Numbered from the stretch's first letter, positions 17,527-26,239 are shown. The stretch: 64,000 nt of DNA from JAMQKA01 sp043951865 (GCF_043951865.1 NZ_JBINJF010000007.1:62001-126000), one strand, 5' to 3'. Numbers and translations: made by a program. The notes: generated by a model from the sequence alone, not told the origin.

Positions 17527-19014
17527 CTAAAGACCTTCTGTTACAAATTCATCTTCCAGAAATACTACTAAAAATTCAGCAGCATCTTCTGAGATGATTA
17601 ATAGATCTTCCCAGTTTATAGGAATTGGTTTCTCATCAATGAATTTATAAGTCTTATTTTTGTATTCAATAATTAAATTGTTGCCCTGATTCTTTGAATA
17701 ATGGAAACCATCATTATGAATTGCGTTCCTTATGTTTCTAAACAATTTAAAGAGCGTTTTATATAGATCTTTTTTCTCAATATTAAGTCGTTTGAATAGA
17801 TAGCCTAAAATATTGTGAAAATTATCTCTGGCATTATTACAGGCATCAGGATTAATATCTCTTAGAATCTGACGTAAACAGTGTTCAATTACAGAGAAAA
17901 TACTTATTACAAAACCACGAAATATTGTTGTATGGTAGGCATTGATAAGACTTTCTTGGATCTTTCGATTAGGTGGTTCGTTACGATGAGAAATTTCCCA
18001 CCAGTCAAGATTCATAAGGGATTGTTCAATTAGAAATAAGTTAAATCTTGCTGACATAAATTCTCGCTTAAGGGCAGATAGCCATTTCGACTTAATTTTA
18101 TCAATCCCCGAATTCTCATCATTTTCAATCTCAACTATTTTTCTTGTTAGTATATCATCCGATATTCTTTCTATTGTATCCCTTATCTTGTGAACATTAT
18201 CTAAATAAAATGCGGATGGGCTTTGGTACTTTTGTTTAACTTTTAAATTATTGTGATGGCAAATTGCCTTTAATAACTCAGAAAAATGTAGATATGTACA
18301 GAAGTCAATTTGTTTTCTCTGCCCTTCAAAGTATTGTCGACTTTCACCTTTCCCAAAGGTTGTGATAATTCCTACTGGATTAATGCTGTTATTGTTCTGC
18401 TTATAAACAAGGCCACCCTGGTAGATTGACTCCGGAAGTTCATTTTTAGCAAATTCAACGGTTTTTTGATTATATAAAGTAAGATTAAGGTCATCTACAT
18501 TTATTTTTTGGTGGAGATTAAAGTTTTTTCCCTGAAAAGATCGGTGCTCTAAAAGCTCTTTATCTGAATGAACCTGATCATAAGAAAGATCCTCTTTATC
18601 AATGGAAGATATACTGATTCGTTCTGTATCAAATATTGAAGGAAATTGATGATCTAATTGAAGTTCAAATATTTCAAAATTAGGCAACCCGTTCTCCAAA
18701 ACCACGTAAGCAAATCCCAATGAATGTTCAGTTTTATCCTGGGTATGAAATTTAAAACTGTCTTTGGGAGCACCAACTATTAGTTTCTTTATTTCTTCAT
18801 TCTCATCTATAAGCTTGAAAAGAAATTTAGCTGTGTATTGATCGGGAATACTTCTTAGTAGGGGCTTACTTGTTACAATGATTTCTTTCCCTTGGATTCT
18901 CAATAGAATAGCTGAACCAACAGAAGCCATGAAGATACTTTTTTCAAAGTCAGGTCCATAGCCAATTAGACCAATTGAGTTAGATAGTTTTTTACTTGAC
19001 GAAGTTTTCTCCAT
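17527..19014 (-). CDS. Unrecognised protein with HEPN-like C-terminus
   Basis: A 495-residue protein I cannot assign. The first 250 residues are beta-rich (SIFMASVGSAILLRIQGKEIIVTSKPLL, mid-region NPVGIITTFGKG), somewhat like a trypsin-fold sensor but with no clear catalytic triad. The C-terminal half is helical and holds LFRNIRNAIHNDGFHYS, which contains an R-x6-H arrangement plus the 'RNxxxH' look of HEPN RNases, followed by an acidic tail. It lies about 100 bp upstream of mod in the same direction and among defence genes. A toxin or sensor-effector of an abortive-infection type is plausible but is inference only. Confidence 0.5.
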   Translation of the reverse strand: MEKTSSSKKLSNSIGLIGYGPDFEKSIFMASVGSAILLRIQGKEIIVTSKPLLRSIPDQYTAKFLFKLIDENEEIKKLIVGAPKDSFKFHTQDKTEHSLGFAYVVLENGLPNFEIFELQLDHQFPSIFDTERISISSIDKEDLSYDQVHSDKELLEHRSFQGKNFNLHQKINVDDLNLTLYNQKTVEFAKNELPESIYQGGLVYKQNNNSINPVGIITTFGKGESRQYFEGQRKQIDFCTYLHFSELLKAICHHNNLKVKQKYQSPSAFYLDNVHKIRDTIERISDDILTRKIVEIENDENSGIDKIKSKWLSALKREFMSARFNLFLIEQSLMNLDWWEISHRNEPPNRKIQESLINAYHTTIFRGFVISIFSVIEHCLRQILRDINPDACNNARDNFHNILGYLFKRLNIEKKDLYKTLFKLFRNIRNAIHNDGFHYSKNQGNNLIIEYKNKTYKFIDEKPIPINWEDLLIISEDAAEFLVVFLEDEFVTEGL

Positions 19015-19089
19015 CTTAATAAGATTTTATTTAAATCCTCATTGGAACTTATATAACAAATTCCAATGACACCCTTGTGTCATACGGAT

Positions 19090-19644
19090 TTAGTTCACAA
19101 TTTCAATGGGTAAAGACTTCATCCCAATCTGCTTTGCTACAAAATAGGTTGAATTCCCATCCACAATATCACAAAGACCTTTTTCTTCTTTATTTGGTCT
19201 AATAGAAATAGGTTTTCGCCGGGGTATTATTCCCTGATAAGCCTGTCGCATATAGAAAAAAGCATTAGCAACACCTTTTGGGCGTTTTCTTGTCGGGCGG
19301 AGCCAACTAATAGGTACAATGGCCGTAGCTTTATCCAAATGGAAAAAACGATCTATACGGTAGGGATCCAGGCAGAACATCCGCTGGTAGTTTTGGAGGT
19401 ACGTCCCAACTTGTTCCATATTGAGCCAACCGGTCAATGGGGCATCAAAACCATCATCATTTATATAATTCACCTGAATGAGTTGCCTCGTTTCATCTAC
19501 AATTAGATGGAGTCTGTTGTAATCATGATACTGGCGGTTGATTTCATCTATTTTTGCTGAAAGATGTTCAACAGATATAGATGATTTTACCACCTTTTGT
19601 CGGGTAAAAGGCATTTCATCTACGCGGTTATAGGTTTTCCGCAT
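19090..19644 (-). CDS. Conserved-looking element protein, ParB-like C-terminal motif
   Basis: A 184-residue protein. The C-terminal segment LCDIVDGNSTYFVAKQIGMKSLPIEIV resembles the end of the ParB/sulfiredoxin-like fold ('DGNxTxxxAxxxGxxxxPV'), but the N-terminal half (residues 1-110) has no familiar motif. The start overlaps the upstream HTH gene by 16-17 bp, so they form an operon. Position next to the iteron cluster and helicase gene suggests a role in replication, partition or regulation of the element. Function is not established. Confidence 0.5.
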   Translation of the reverse strand: MRKTYNRVDEMPFTRQKVVKSSISVEHLSAKIDEINRQYHDYNRLHLIVDETRQLIQVNYINDDGFDAPLTGWLNMEQVGTYLQNYQRMFCLDPYRIDRFFHLDKATAIVPISWLRPTRKRPKGVANAFFYMRQAYQGIIPRRKPISIRPNKEEKGLCDIVDGNSTYFVAKQIGMKSLPIEIVN

Positions 19645-19915
19645 GGGGATTCTCCTGAATGGTCTGAATGATATAATCTACTTCTGATTTGCGGCATAGC
19701 TTAACGGCTTCACGCCCAGTACTTTTATTCCGCCCGTAACTACGCACGGTTATCATTTTGCGATAGCCGCACCGGTAAAAGGTGGTCCGGGAGATGCGTC
19801 CCAGCTTTTCACACATGTAGCTGATCGCTTCGCCAATCGTCATGAAATCTTCATTGTTGGAGGGCATGTTTTCCATCGGGTTGGTGGTATTTTCAGGATT
19901 TTCAAAATTAGACAT
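19628..19915 (-). CDS. Small HTH-type DNA-binding protein
   Basis: A 95-residue protein from the ATG at 19915; a TTG at 19942 would add nine residues, but AAGAAAGA precedes the ATG. The pattern FMTIGEAISYMCEKLGRISRTTFYR followed by KLCRKSEVDYIIQTI is that of small excisionase/MerR-like DNA-binding proteins on Bacteroidota elements. It is the first gene downstream of the TCTTAG repeat cluster and is co-oriented with it, so it may bind these repeats. Overlaps the next gene. Confidence 0.55.
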   Translation of the reverse strand: MSNFENPENTTNPMENMPSNNEDFMTIGEAISYMCEKLGRISRTTFYRCGYRKMITVRSYGRNKSTGREAVKLCRKSEVDYIIQTIQENPHAENL

Positions 19916-19929
19916 AGTCTTTCTTATTT

Positions 19930-20161
19930 TCTTAGAGGCCAAGGTTAAGTGCAGTAAAAACTATAGGTTAAGTGTCTAAGAAATTGGCAAAGATTCATCT
20001 TAGATATCTTAGACCGATCTTAGACTTCTTAGTCGTTTCTTAGTGGTTTTCTTAGATATATTATTATTTACTAACTAACTATTATTATTATACTTATAGG
20101 GTGTTGTTTGGGAGAGAAATGGAACTTCTAAGAAAATAAGACGGTGTTTTCAAATTCTTAG
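19930..20161. repeat. Cluster of ten TCTTAG motifs with AT-rich tract (iteron-like)
   Basis: TCTTAG occurs at 19930, 19998, 20007, 20018, 20027, 20038, 20050 and 20156, and as CTAAGA at 19976 and 20128. The central six are spaced 9, 11, 9, 11 and 12 bp. Right beside them, 20055-20098 is almost pure A+T with taactaacta. Two copies of aggttaagtg (19942, 19965) lie at the edge. The tract separates the helicase gene from the HTH gene. This is the layout of iterons plus an unwinding element, or of a multi-site operator. Confidence 0.55.
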
Positions 20162-20188
20162 AAAATCATAGATTTCTCCTATTTTCGC

Positions 20189-22318
20189 CTAAAATGGTGG
20201 CGAGCTATCACCGGTGCTTGTCTGGTATTCGGTGGCCGGTTGGCGGCCTTGCTCTTGCAACATAATGTTCGCCTCCTCCCGCTTGCCAAAGGCGCGTAGC
20301 CAGGTTGGCGTTAGATGTTTGCGGGGAATATGGTAACCATGTCGGCTTTCTTTGACGGTACCCTTTACCGGATCTTCGTAACTGTAATAATTCGTTTTGG
20401 CTTTCCCGTGTTGGTCTAAGGCTTCTATTTCTTCCCGGATAATATCCTGGCTGATATACTCCCGGCCTTTGTTGTAGTTGGTGTAGGCGTCCCAAATGCC
20501 GCTCCAGTACATTACCAGTCCATCCTTCGTATTCCAGCCGTAGTATCGTTTCGGCAGCTCCCCGTTATCATTCATGATCTCAATGCTGGCCAGGAACTGC
20601 TGAAGTGGGGTTTGGTGTACTTCACGCTCTGCGGAATTAGCTAAAAATTCCACACCATAGCGGAATATCTCGGTGGATACGCGCGAATCCCGTAGCAGGC
20701 TCTGCATCTCCTGTAAGTCCTCTTCGCTTACTTTGACTCGTTCTTGAGCTGACTGTTCAACCAGTTCCGCGAATTGGACATCACCAGGCCGACAGACAAA
20801 TAGATCTACGGTAATAAGGGCCGCCATATTTTCGATTTGACGGTCTTTAATTTGGAAACGAACGCCTTCCTGGTCACTTCGTCGGCCTAGTTCTTCCTCG
20901 ACAGCTTCGGTAAGCAGGCGCTTGGTCCAGAGTAGCTCACTTTTGAACAGCTCCCGATTAAAGTCATTAAACTTGTAGAGTAGCGACAGGAAAAGTCGCT
21001 GCATCTCTTTTTTGTGGTTATCAAACCACCAAAGGTTATCCACCGAACCACGTTTATCTTTGGCATATTCAATCATAATACACCGCGATCGGAAGTGGTC
21101 CTCGGTCGGTTTGTAGTTGGAGATAAACATGAGCTGGGAACGCACGGGGCTCCAGGCGTTTTTGGTCCGATCGTGAGAGGCGCTTACCCCACGTTGCCGC
21201 AATTCGTACCACATGTTAAATACTTGTGGCGTGATCTTGCCTTTCCCGGGTACAAACTCATCCATAATGACCGGTATTTTACTGTGGTTCGCCAACTTGT
21301 TTTCGGCGGACTTGAGCGTAGGATTGGAATCTACGTCCGTAAAGGATTGACCAAAGAAATTGAGCATGATTTGAGATAGTTGTCCCTTACCGGTTGATGG
21401 TTCACCAAATAGGTATAGAAACACGACATGTTTAAACACATCGTAGATCTCGTCAAAAAACAGAAAGGAAAGCATATAGGAGAAGATGAAATACCCTTCC
21501 GCTTTTTTCTCGGGCTGTTGTCCGGCGATAAGCTCTCCAAATTTGTCTCGCACAGTATCGATAAAGTACTGGAGCTCTTTCCCAGTAAACAGATGATGTT
21601 CCTCATCGCTGTAAAAGCCATCTGTGGGCTTAGGAAGATCTAATAGTGGGGCGGGTTCAATGCGGCCGGGTTTCACGTAAAAGGTAGTGTCGGCAGCTAC
21701 CATGGGGAATAGGCCAGAGTCACTATCAGGCGCTATCATGTATTGAGGCTCCCGAAGGTGATCATCCGGAATATTAATTAAGGCATTGCGGGTCAGGTAA
21801 AAGGTGTAGCCATGGTGCTCTATGAATCCATAGTAATTGAACTCATACACGGTCTGCGGCTGCCATCGGTTGCATAGGAAGCTCATAAAAAAGAGGATCT
21901 CATCATCCGACTTAAAGCGAGCCGATTGATAGGAATGCTTAAAGATCTGAATCTGGAAGGCCTTCTTCGACAGCAGATCTTCCGGCTCCAGCACAAAGAG
22001 TTCGCTTTGGGTTAGAGTTCGGGTTTCCGGTGTCAGCCAGCTTACCTGGCATTCATAGAGCGTCGAATCCCATTTCAGCGTTTCGGGGTTGTAGCGGATG
22101 ATCTTGGAGTGTATTTCGATATCGAAGGTGCCGATCCGGCGACTGGTGCCATCGGTTTCATTGCGATACCAGCCAAAATCCAGGGGATCGGAGCTGTCGA
22201 CATATTCGAACGGTTCATTTTGAGAATTGGATACTGCTGGCCCGTAGTCATCGGGTTGTTGCCGGTTGTTTGGAGATACTAGTGTTAGGGACTCTTCCCG
22301 GGTGTTGCTGCTGCTCAT
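20189..22318 (-). CDS. P4/SF3-like replication helicase of the element
   Basis: A 709-residue protein with an AAA+/SF3-type ATPase core in the middle: Walker A YLFGEPSTGKGQLSQ (near residue 310), Walker B KIPVIMDEF, and sensor 1 SQLMFISNYKPTEDHF, followed by an arginine-rich RCIMIEY. The arrangement is that of plasmid/phage 'primase-helicase' or DUF927-like proteins that load at an origin. No primase active site was found in the N-terminal 290 residues. It is the last gene of a minus-strand group (22855 to 20189), starting inside the preceding gene, and it ends next to the iteron cluster. Likely function is replication of the excised element. Confidence 0.65.
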   Translation of the reverse strand: MSSSNTREESLTLVSPNNRQQPDDYGPAVSNSQNEPFEYVDSSDPLDFGWYRNETDGTSRRIGTFDIEIHSKIIRYNPETLKWDSTLYECQVSWLTPETRTLTQSELFVLEPEDLLSKKAFQIQIFKHSYQSARFKSDDEILFFMSFLCNRWQPQTVYEFNYYGFIEHHGYTFYLTRNALINIPDDHLREPQYMIAPDSDSGLFPMVAADTTFYVKPGRIEPAPLLDLPKPTDGFYSDEEHHLFTGKELQYFIDTVRDKFGELIAGQQPEKKAEGYFIFSYMLSFLFFDEIYDVFKHVVFLYLFGEPSTGKGQLSQIMLNFFGQSFTDVDSNPTLKSAENKLANHSKIPVIMDEFVPGKGKITPQVFNMWYELRQRGVSASHDRTKNAWSPVRSQLMFISNYKPTEDHFRSRCIMIEYAKDKRGSVDNLWWFDNHKKEMQRLFLSLLYKFNDFNRELFKSELLWTKRLLTEAVEEELGRRSDQEGVRFQIKDRQIENMAALITVDLFVCRPGDVQFAELVEQSAQERVKVSEEDLQEMQSLLRDSRVSTEIFRYGVEFLANSAEREVHQTPLQQFLASIEIMNDNGELPKRYYGWNTKDGLVMYWSGIWDAYTNYNKGREYISQDIIREEIEALDQHGKAKTNYYSYEDPVKGTVKESRHGYHIPRKHLTPTWLRAFGKREEANIMLQEQGRQPATEYQTSTGDSSPPF

Positions 22319-22526
22319 TTATTTGTCGTTGAGATATTAGAATTTTGTGTTCGCTCACATGGTTGAGCTTGTAAAGGTTGTCACCATATCCGTAAATCAC
22401 CCAGAGGTCGTAACCTTCTACGATCTGTGTTTCGATCATGCGGACGATTTCCCTGCGTGGCTTGTCATCGCTGTCTATGAACTGGATGGTATCCCCTAGG
22501 GTATAGCGTGTTTTAATGGTTGCCAT
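22248..22526 (-). CDS. Small element protein of unknown function
   Basis: A 92-residue protein: YTLGDTIQFIDSDDKPRREIVRMIE and GYDLWVIYGYGDNLYKLNHVSEHKIL suggest a small beta-barrel (SH3- or KOW-like) fold, then a polar, glutamine-rich tail. The last 71 bp overlap the start of the helicase gene in another frame, and it follows the upstream gene by 11 bp, so the three are probably co-translated. No family recognised. Confidence 0.5.
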   Translation of the reverse strand: MATIKTRYTLGDTIQFIDSDDKPRREIVRMIETQIVEGYDLWVIYGYGDNLYKLNHVSEHKILISQRQINEQQQHPGRVPNTSISKQPATTR

Positions 22527-22537
22527 GAGTGGGCCTG

Positions 22538-22855
22538 TCAGGTGAGTTGAGGTTCGATAAATTCAAATTTTATTCCCTTGGCTACCTGCAGTAGCTGGCT
22601 AGGTAGGTTGAATTCTTCTGTCAGTCTTGCTCTGACTTGGGCAGGAGTTATTCCCAGGGTGTTTTCCATATGACAAAGGCGCTGGTCAGAAATGTAATAG
22701 GGTTTTTTAAACCATTGGCGAAAGGTGTTTAATTTGATGTCGGGAAACATTTCTTCCCTGAACTCATTGTAAGAGTCGAACTGCCGGAAAATTTCCTGTT
22801 TAATTAGCGACAGGCGGGTTCGATTAATTTCATATTTTGTTATTGGTCCGTTCAC
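22538..22855 (-). CDS. Small helical protein, first gene of the replication operon
   Basis: A 105-residue helical protein started at a GTG. The stretch FREEMFPDIKLNTFRQWFKKPYYISDQRLCHME looks like a helix-turn-helix (a recognition helix around NTFRQWF), followed by NTLGITPAQVRARL. It may be a regulator or replication accessory protein. It is divergent from the XRE repressor at 23053 across 197 bp, so the repressor may control it. The assignment is weak. Confidence 0.45.
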   Translation of the reverse strand: MNGPITKYEINRTRLSLIKQEIFRQFDSYNEFREEMFPDIKLNTFRQWFKKPYYISDQRLCHMENTLGITPAQVRARLTEEFNLPSQLLQVAKGIKFEFIEPQLT

Positions 22856-23052
22856 AAGCGTAATTCTGTCTTTTAAAATTTATGGGTAAGTAGTATAATC
22901 GGATGGTTACAGTTAAACGTTACCGATACCTACAGGGATAAAGTAGTGATGCGATAGTAACGAAACAACAAAAAATGATGTGATCGAAAAATATTTAGGA
23001 AGGATATTTATTCCAATCACAATAAAACTAATAGGATAGGAAAAGAGGAATT

Positions 23053-23466
23053 TTGGAGAAAAAATCTGGCGAAACTTTACAAGATAATGTCCGGTATCTG
23101 CTTGAGAAGTATTACGATGGAAATGTGTCTGAAATGCAGCGGGAGACGGGCGTAAATCGGTCTGTGATTTCAGAGATAAAAAATGGAGGGAAGACGGAAG
23201 TAAACAGCTCCACGCTAATACGGTTTGCACAATCAGGGATAAATCTTAATTGGCTATTAACGGGAGAGGGCGCGCCATTTACCGTTAATGAAATGGCCGA
23301 TATTAGCGAAGAGCTGAAAGAAAAGCAGTTGCTTGATAACCGCATGAAAGAGATTAAAAGGCTCGTAGGTGACATTGAAGATCAGCTATCCGAGCAACCG
23401 CACCTGCGGCTTGATCCGGATGTTCAGAGCGCACTTCTTGAACTACTGAAGAAAGCTGTTCGATAA
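23053..23466 (+). CDS. XRE-family CI-like repressor
   Basis: A 137-residue regulator with a TTG start preceded by AGAGG. The helix-turn-helix is in GNVSEMQRETGVNRSVISEIKNGGKTEVNSSTL, and NLNWLLTGEGAPF is typical of phage and element CI-like repressors. A helical C-terminus (EELKEKQLLDNRMKEIKRL) probably mediates oligomers. It is divergent from the replication operon; the shared 197 bp contain several GTTAC/GTAAC words (22909-22961) that could be operators. This is the layout of a maintenance switch: the repressor holds replication genes off while the element stays integrated. Confidence 0.75.
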   Translation: MEKKSGETLQDNVRYLLEKYYDGNVSEMQRETGVNRSVISEIKNGGKTEVNSSTLIRFAQSGINLNWLLTGEGAPFTVNEMADISEELKEKQLLDNRMKEIKRLVGDIEDQLSEQPHLRLDPDVQSALLELLKKAVR

Positions 23467-23614
23467 GATTTAGCACTTCCTTTTTTTTATTGATCTTTTT
23501 TGAATTGGGTACCTGTAGAGTAAGTTGACTGGTATTTAGCATAGGGCACTCCTACTTGACTTATTTTTTAGTTACAAAAATAAATAGATACAAGAGTAAT
23601 TTGATGATGATTTG

Positions 23615-23896
23615 TTACACTTTTGGCAAAAATATTTTCTCAATGACTTTGCGCTCAAAATATTTTCGGCGTGTCCCCAATCGGTGAAATGGGACAAAGT
23701 CTTTATGTTCAGGAGGCAAGTTACTTCTATTAAGCACGGTACGGTGATGTAATCCTATTAGAGCTTCAACATCTTTAGCTGTCATGAACTTTGATTTATC
23801 AGGTTCAACATTAAGCTTGTTGAGAATGGCATCTAACTTGGAATCAAGAATCGCTATAGTGGCCATGATATTTTCTTTGGGGTCTTGAGAATTCAT
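23615..23896 (-). CDS. Helix-turn-helix excisionase-like protein
   Basis: A 93-residue protein. After a short coiled N-terminus (IAILDSKLDAILNKLN) comes KFMTAKDVEALIGLHHRTVLNRSN, then HRLGTRRKYFERKVIEKIF, the MerR/excisionase pattern found next to integrases. It sits two genes from the integrase in the same direction, with an inverted repeat (23978-24026) just upstream of its start. A recombination directionality factor is the likeliest role. Confidence 0.65.
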   Translation of the reverse strand: MNSQDPKENIMATIAILDSKLDAILNKLNVEPDKSKFMTAKDVEALIGLHHRTVLNRSNLPPEHKDFVPFHRLGTRRKYFERKVIEKIFLPKV

Positions 23897-23977
23897 AAAT
23901 GATATCTTTGGGGTTGCAAAAATTTTATGGCGCTAAAGAAAAGGCAATCCCAAATAAAATACACTTCCAGGAAAAAT

Positions 23978-24026
23978 CAGATTTTGAAAATCAACAGGAG
24001 AATTAAGTACTGAAAATCAAAATCTG
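23978..24026. repeat. Inverted repeat upstream of the HTH gene
   Basis: Perfect 10-bp arms cagattttga (23978-23987) and tcaaaatctg (24017-24026) with a 29-nt spacer that itself carries aaaatca/gaaaatc direct copies. It lies 80 bp before the start of the minus-strand HTH gene and could be its operator. Confidence 0.4.
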
Positions 24027-24075
24027 TAATTGTTCCCGAAAAAACAGGCTCTAATTAACAGAAGGATAGGTTTGT

Positions 24076-24930
24076 TTATACAGATTTCAACTGGTTTTTA
24101 GCAAACTTTTTAAGGGTGGATTTAATCCGGTGCTTGAGAATTGACTTGTAAGCTTCTGGATTAACAAGATAGGTTGGGGCATTTAGAATTTCGTATTTCC
24201 CAGCTGCTTCTTTTACAAGCTCATCGACTGGTTTTTGGGCTTTCACTTTATTGATATGTCCATTGGAACTGTCAATAAGGAAGTCATTGATTAGTTCGTC
24301 CAAATTATCCACCAACAGCTTAAAGGTATATTTACCGTGCAAGCCTATGCGGACCTCTAAAAATGAAATTGCGTCATCGAGGCATCCGAATTGTCCAATC
24401 GTTCGAAGTTTGCCTTCTAACCGGTTCATTGTATCCTTAGAGCAATTATAGATGCGGGCAATTCTACAACTCCATGGAGCATGGTCTAGGCTAAGAACAC
24501 CTTCACCATACTCATTAAAAAGATTCTCCAGAATACCGGAGAAGTGTGGGTTGGAAATTTCGGAACCTCTGAAATCTAAATCCAAAGTTTTCTTCCGGTT
24601 AACTTTTTGCTCTGAAAATTCAATTATGCTATGCCCAAGATTTATTAAATGCTCCTGGTAAAGTTTTCTTACAGCTGAAACAAATTCCGGACGAAAGGTT
24701 TCAGACGTTCTGCCAGCAAAATTTTTGAGACAAATTTGAAGTTGTCTTCGGTATTGACTGGTTTCCTTAAGATATTCAATAGCCGTAATATTGGTTGCTA
24801 AGGCTCGATCTTCATCCGATTCGAAATTTAGATTACTAGATAGTTTTGAAAAACGATTTGCAGTCAGCTTTAGTAGTACGTCTCTATTTGATAAAGAATC
24901 AAATCTTGTAGCTGAAATCTTATGCCTCAT
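24076..24930 (-). CDS. Integrase-linked protein of unknown function
   Basis: A 284-residue, mostly helical, basic protein without a motif I recognise. Features include FEYLKET-like helices, a central LSLDHAPWSCRIARIYNCSKDTM and a lysine-rich C-terminus (HRIKSTLKKFAKNQLKSV) that could touch nucleic acid. Its start overlaps the integrase stop by 11 bp, so the two are translationally coupled. It may help integration or excision, or be unrelated cargo. Confidence 0.5.
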   Translation of the reverse strand: MRHKISATRFDSLSNRDVLLKLTANRFSKLSSNLNFESDEDRALATNITAIEYLKETSQYRRQLQICLKNFAGRTSETFRPEFVSAVRKLYQEHLINLGHSIIEFSEQKVNRKKTLDLDFRGSEISNPHFSGILENLFNEYGEGVLSLDHAPWSCRIARIYNCSKDTMNRLEGKLRTIGQFGCLDDAISFLEVRIGLHGKYTFKLLVDNLDELINDFLIDSSNGHINKVKAQKPVDELVKEAAGKYEILNAPTYLVNPEAYKSILKHRIKSTLKKFAKNQLKSV

Positions 24931-26089
24931 TTAAGTAATTCATTTTACCGTTTCGGTTGGCTGTTCGCATTAAGTCTTTGGCAACTAAGTGTACATAGCG
25001 GTTGGTAACTTCAAGGCTTTTGTGTCCCAGCATATTTTTAACTTCGATCACGTTAAAGCCGATACGTAGCAAGTATGTTGCACACGAATGCCTGAGGCCA
25101 TGAAAGTTTACAGTGTCTTTCAATTTAGCTTCCTCTGTTGCGTAAAACTTAAAACGTTTAGAGACATTATTCCCTGTCATTGCAATTTCCCGATCCGGAG
25201 TTGATTTCGGACTCGGGAAAACTAATCCTTTTTGAGGATTGCCCATAAGTTTTTTCCAGGCAATTAAACGCCAGTATAAGGTTTCAAAAATTGGAATAGT
25301 ACGTTCAGAGCCGTTTTTAGTATCAGTAACTCTGAGATAGCCCTCATTCAAGTTTATATGCTCCCAGCGCAATTGAATGATTTCCTTACGTCTCATTCCG
25401 GTATAAAAGGCGAGTGTAATCAGCGGTTTAAACCAGAGCTGCATCTGATCAGCCGATTGTATGGAACCCGCTTTTTTGTGTTTTAATTGATACTGCCGAA
25501 ACTTTTTGAAAATTAAGTCAAGATCATCCTCTTCAATAATTTTATCGACAAGGTTATCTCGAACTCTTGGCAGGGCAATTTTATCGCAGGGATTGGACTC
25601 CAGATATTCTTCTTCAACCAGCCAATTAAAGAAAGTCTTTAGATGCTTTAGGTAATTCTTTTTTGAGGCGTTGGCCAAGTCATCTCGGAGGCAAAAGGCA
25701 CGAATATCATCAGCATCAATTCTCGTGACGGGCATTGTATATCCCACATGCTCCATAAACATCTTAAGGAGATATTTATAATGCCTTTTGGTTGGTGCTG
25801 TTACATTGGTTTTTTCCCTTAGAAATTTCTTTTGGAGTTCATTCAAGATTGGACTAACAACAGATGTACCCTTAAGCTCCTGTTGCTTTTCGTATTCTAA
25901 AAGATTCCAATCGTCGTCAAAGGGATTAATCTCATCAGCTTCATATAGTTTTTCGTATTGAATCCTTTTTTGTTCAGCTATCTTTTTGTGCTTTGTACCA
26001 AGTGCATAAGCTCTTTGAATGAGTTTCCCATCAACCCGCGTGGCGAAAACGATAGAGTAGTAGTTGCTACGCTTTCTTAGACTGGCCAT
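24920..26089 (-). CDS. Tyrosine recombinase (integrase)
   Basis: A 389-residue site-specific integrase. There is an N-terminal arm-binding region (1-75), a SAM-like core-binding domain (about 85-170), and a catalytic domain with the full set: R233 in FYTGMRRKEII, K258 in TDTKNGSERT, H330 and R333 in HGLRHSCATYL, H356 in MLGHKSLEV and the nucleophile Y365 in TNRYVHL. The start lies 157 bp from the 3' end of tRNA-Arg, which is the usual site for such enzymes. Repeats at 26124-26187 in front of it are candidate binding sites. Confidence 0.93.
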   Translation of the reverse strand: MASLRKRSNYYSIVFATRVDGKLIQRAYALGTKHKKIAEQKRIQYEKLYEADEINPFDDDWNLLEYEKQQELKGTSVVSPILNELQKKFLREKTNVTAPTKRHYKYLLKMFMEHVGYTMPVTRIDADDIRAFCLRDDLANASKKNYLKHLKTFFNWLVEEEYLESNPCDKIALPRVRDNLVDKIIEEDDLDLIFKKFRQYQLKHKKAGSIQSADQMQLWFKPLITLAFYTGMRRKEIIQLRWEHINLNEGYLRVTDTKNGSERTIPIFETLYWRLIAWKKLMGNPQKGLVFPSPKSTPDREIAMTGNNVSKRFKFYATEEAKLKDTVNFHGLRHSCATYLLRIGFNVIEVKNMLGHKSLEVTNRYVHLVAKDLMRTANRNGKMNYLNEA

Positions 26090-26123
26090 ATGATATTAGA
26101 TAAGTGGTTTAGGTTGGAGAGTA

Positions 26124-26187
26124 ATGTAACATCATATGTAACATCAGTCCAGTAAAATATGTATGAAAAATGAAAAATTTTCATTTT
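26124..26187. repeat. Direct and inverted repeats between integrase and tRNA
   Basis: Two copies of atgtaacatca at 26124-26134 and 26136-26146 (12-bp period), then a 21-bp palindrome aaaatgaaaa-a-ttttcatttt at 26167-26187. They lie between the integrase start and the tRNA gene, where attachment-site arms and the integrase promoter are expected. Roles as Int/Xis sites or operator are inference. Confidence 0.45.
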
Positions 26188-26206
26188 GAGAGGTGGGAAA
26201 TACAAC

Positions 26207-26239
26207 AAAAAAACCCCGCCAAAAATGACGGGGTTTTTC
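26207..26239 (-). terminator. Rho-independent terminator after tRNA-Arg
   Basis: Stem ccccg (26214-26218) / cgggg (26229-26233) flanked by an A-run and a T-run on opposite sides, so it works in either direction. It follows the minus-strand tRNA by 7 bp and also lies upstream of the integrase, insulating the two. Confidence 0.8.

Noticed and set aside
17527..17850. HEPN-like C-terminus considered as a toxin-antitoxin pair member
   Set aside because: No small antitoxin-like (MNT-type) gene lies next to it.
23354..23542. 62-codon minus-strand frame
   Set aside because: Antisense to the XRE repressor for most of its length, no recognisable domain.
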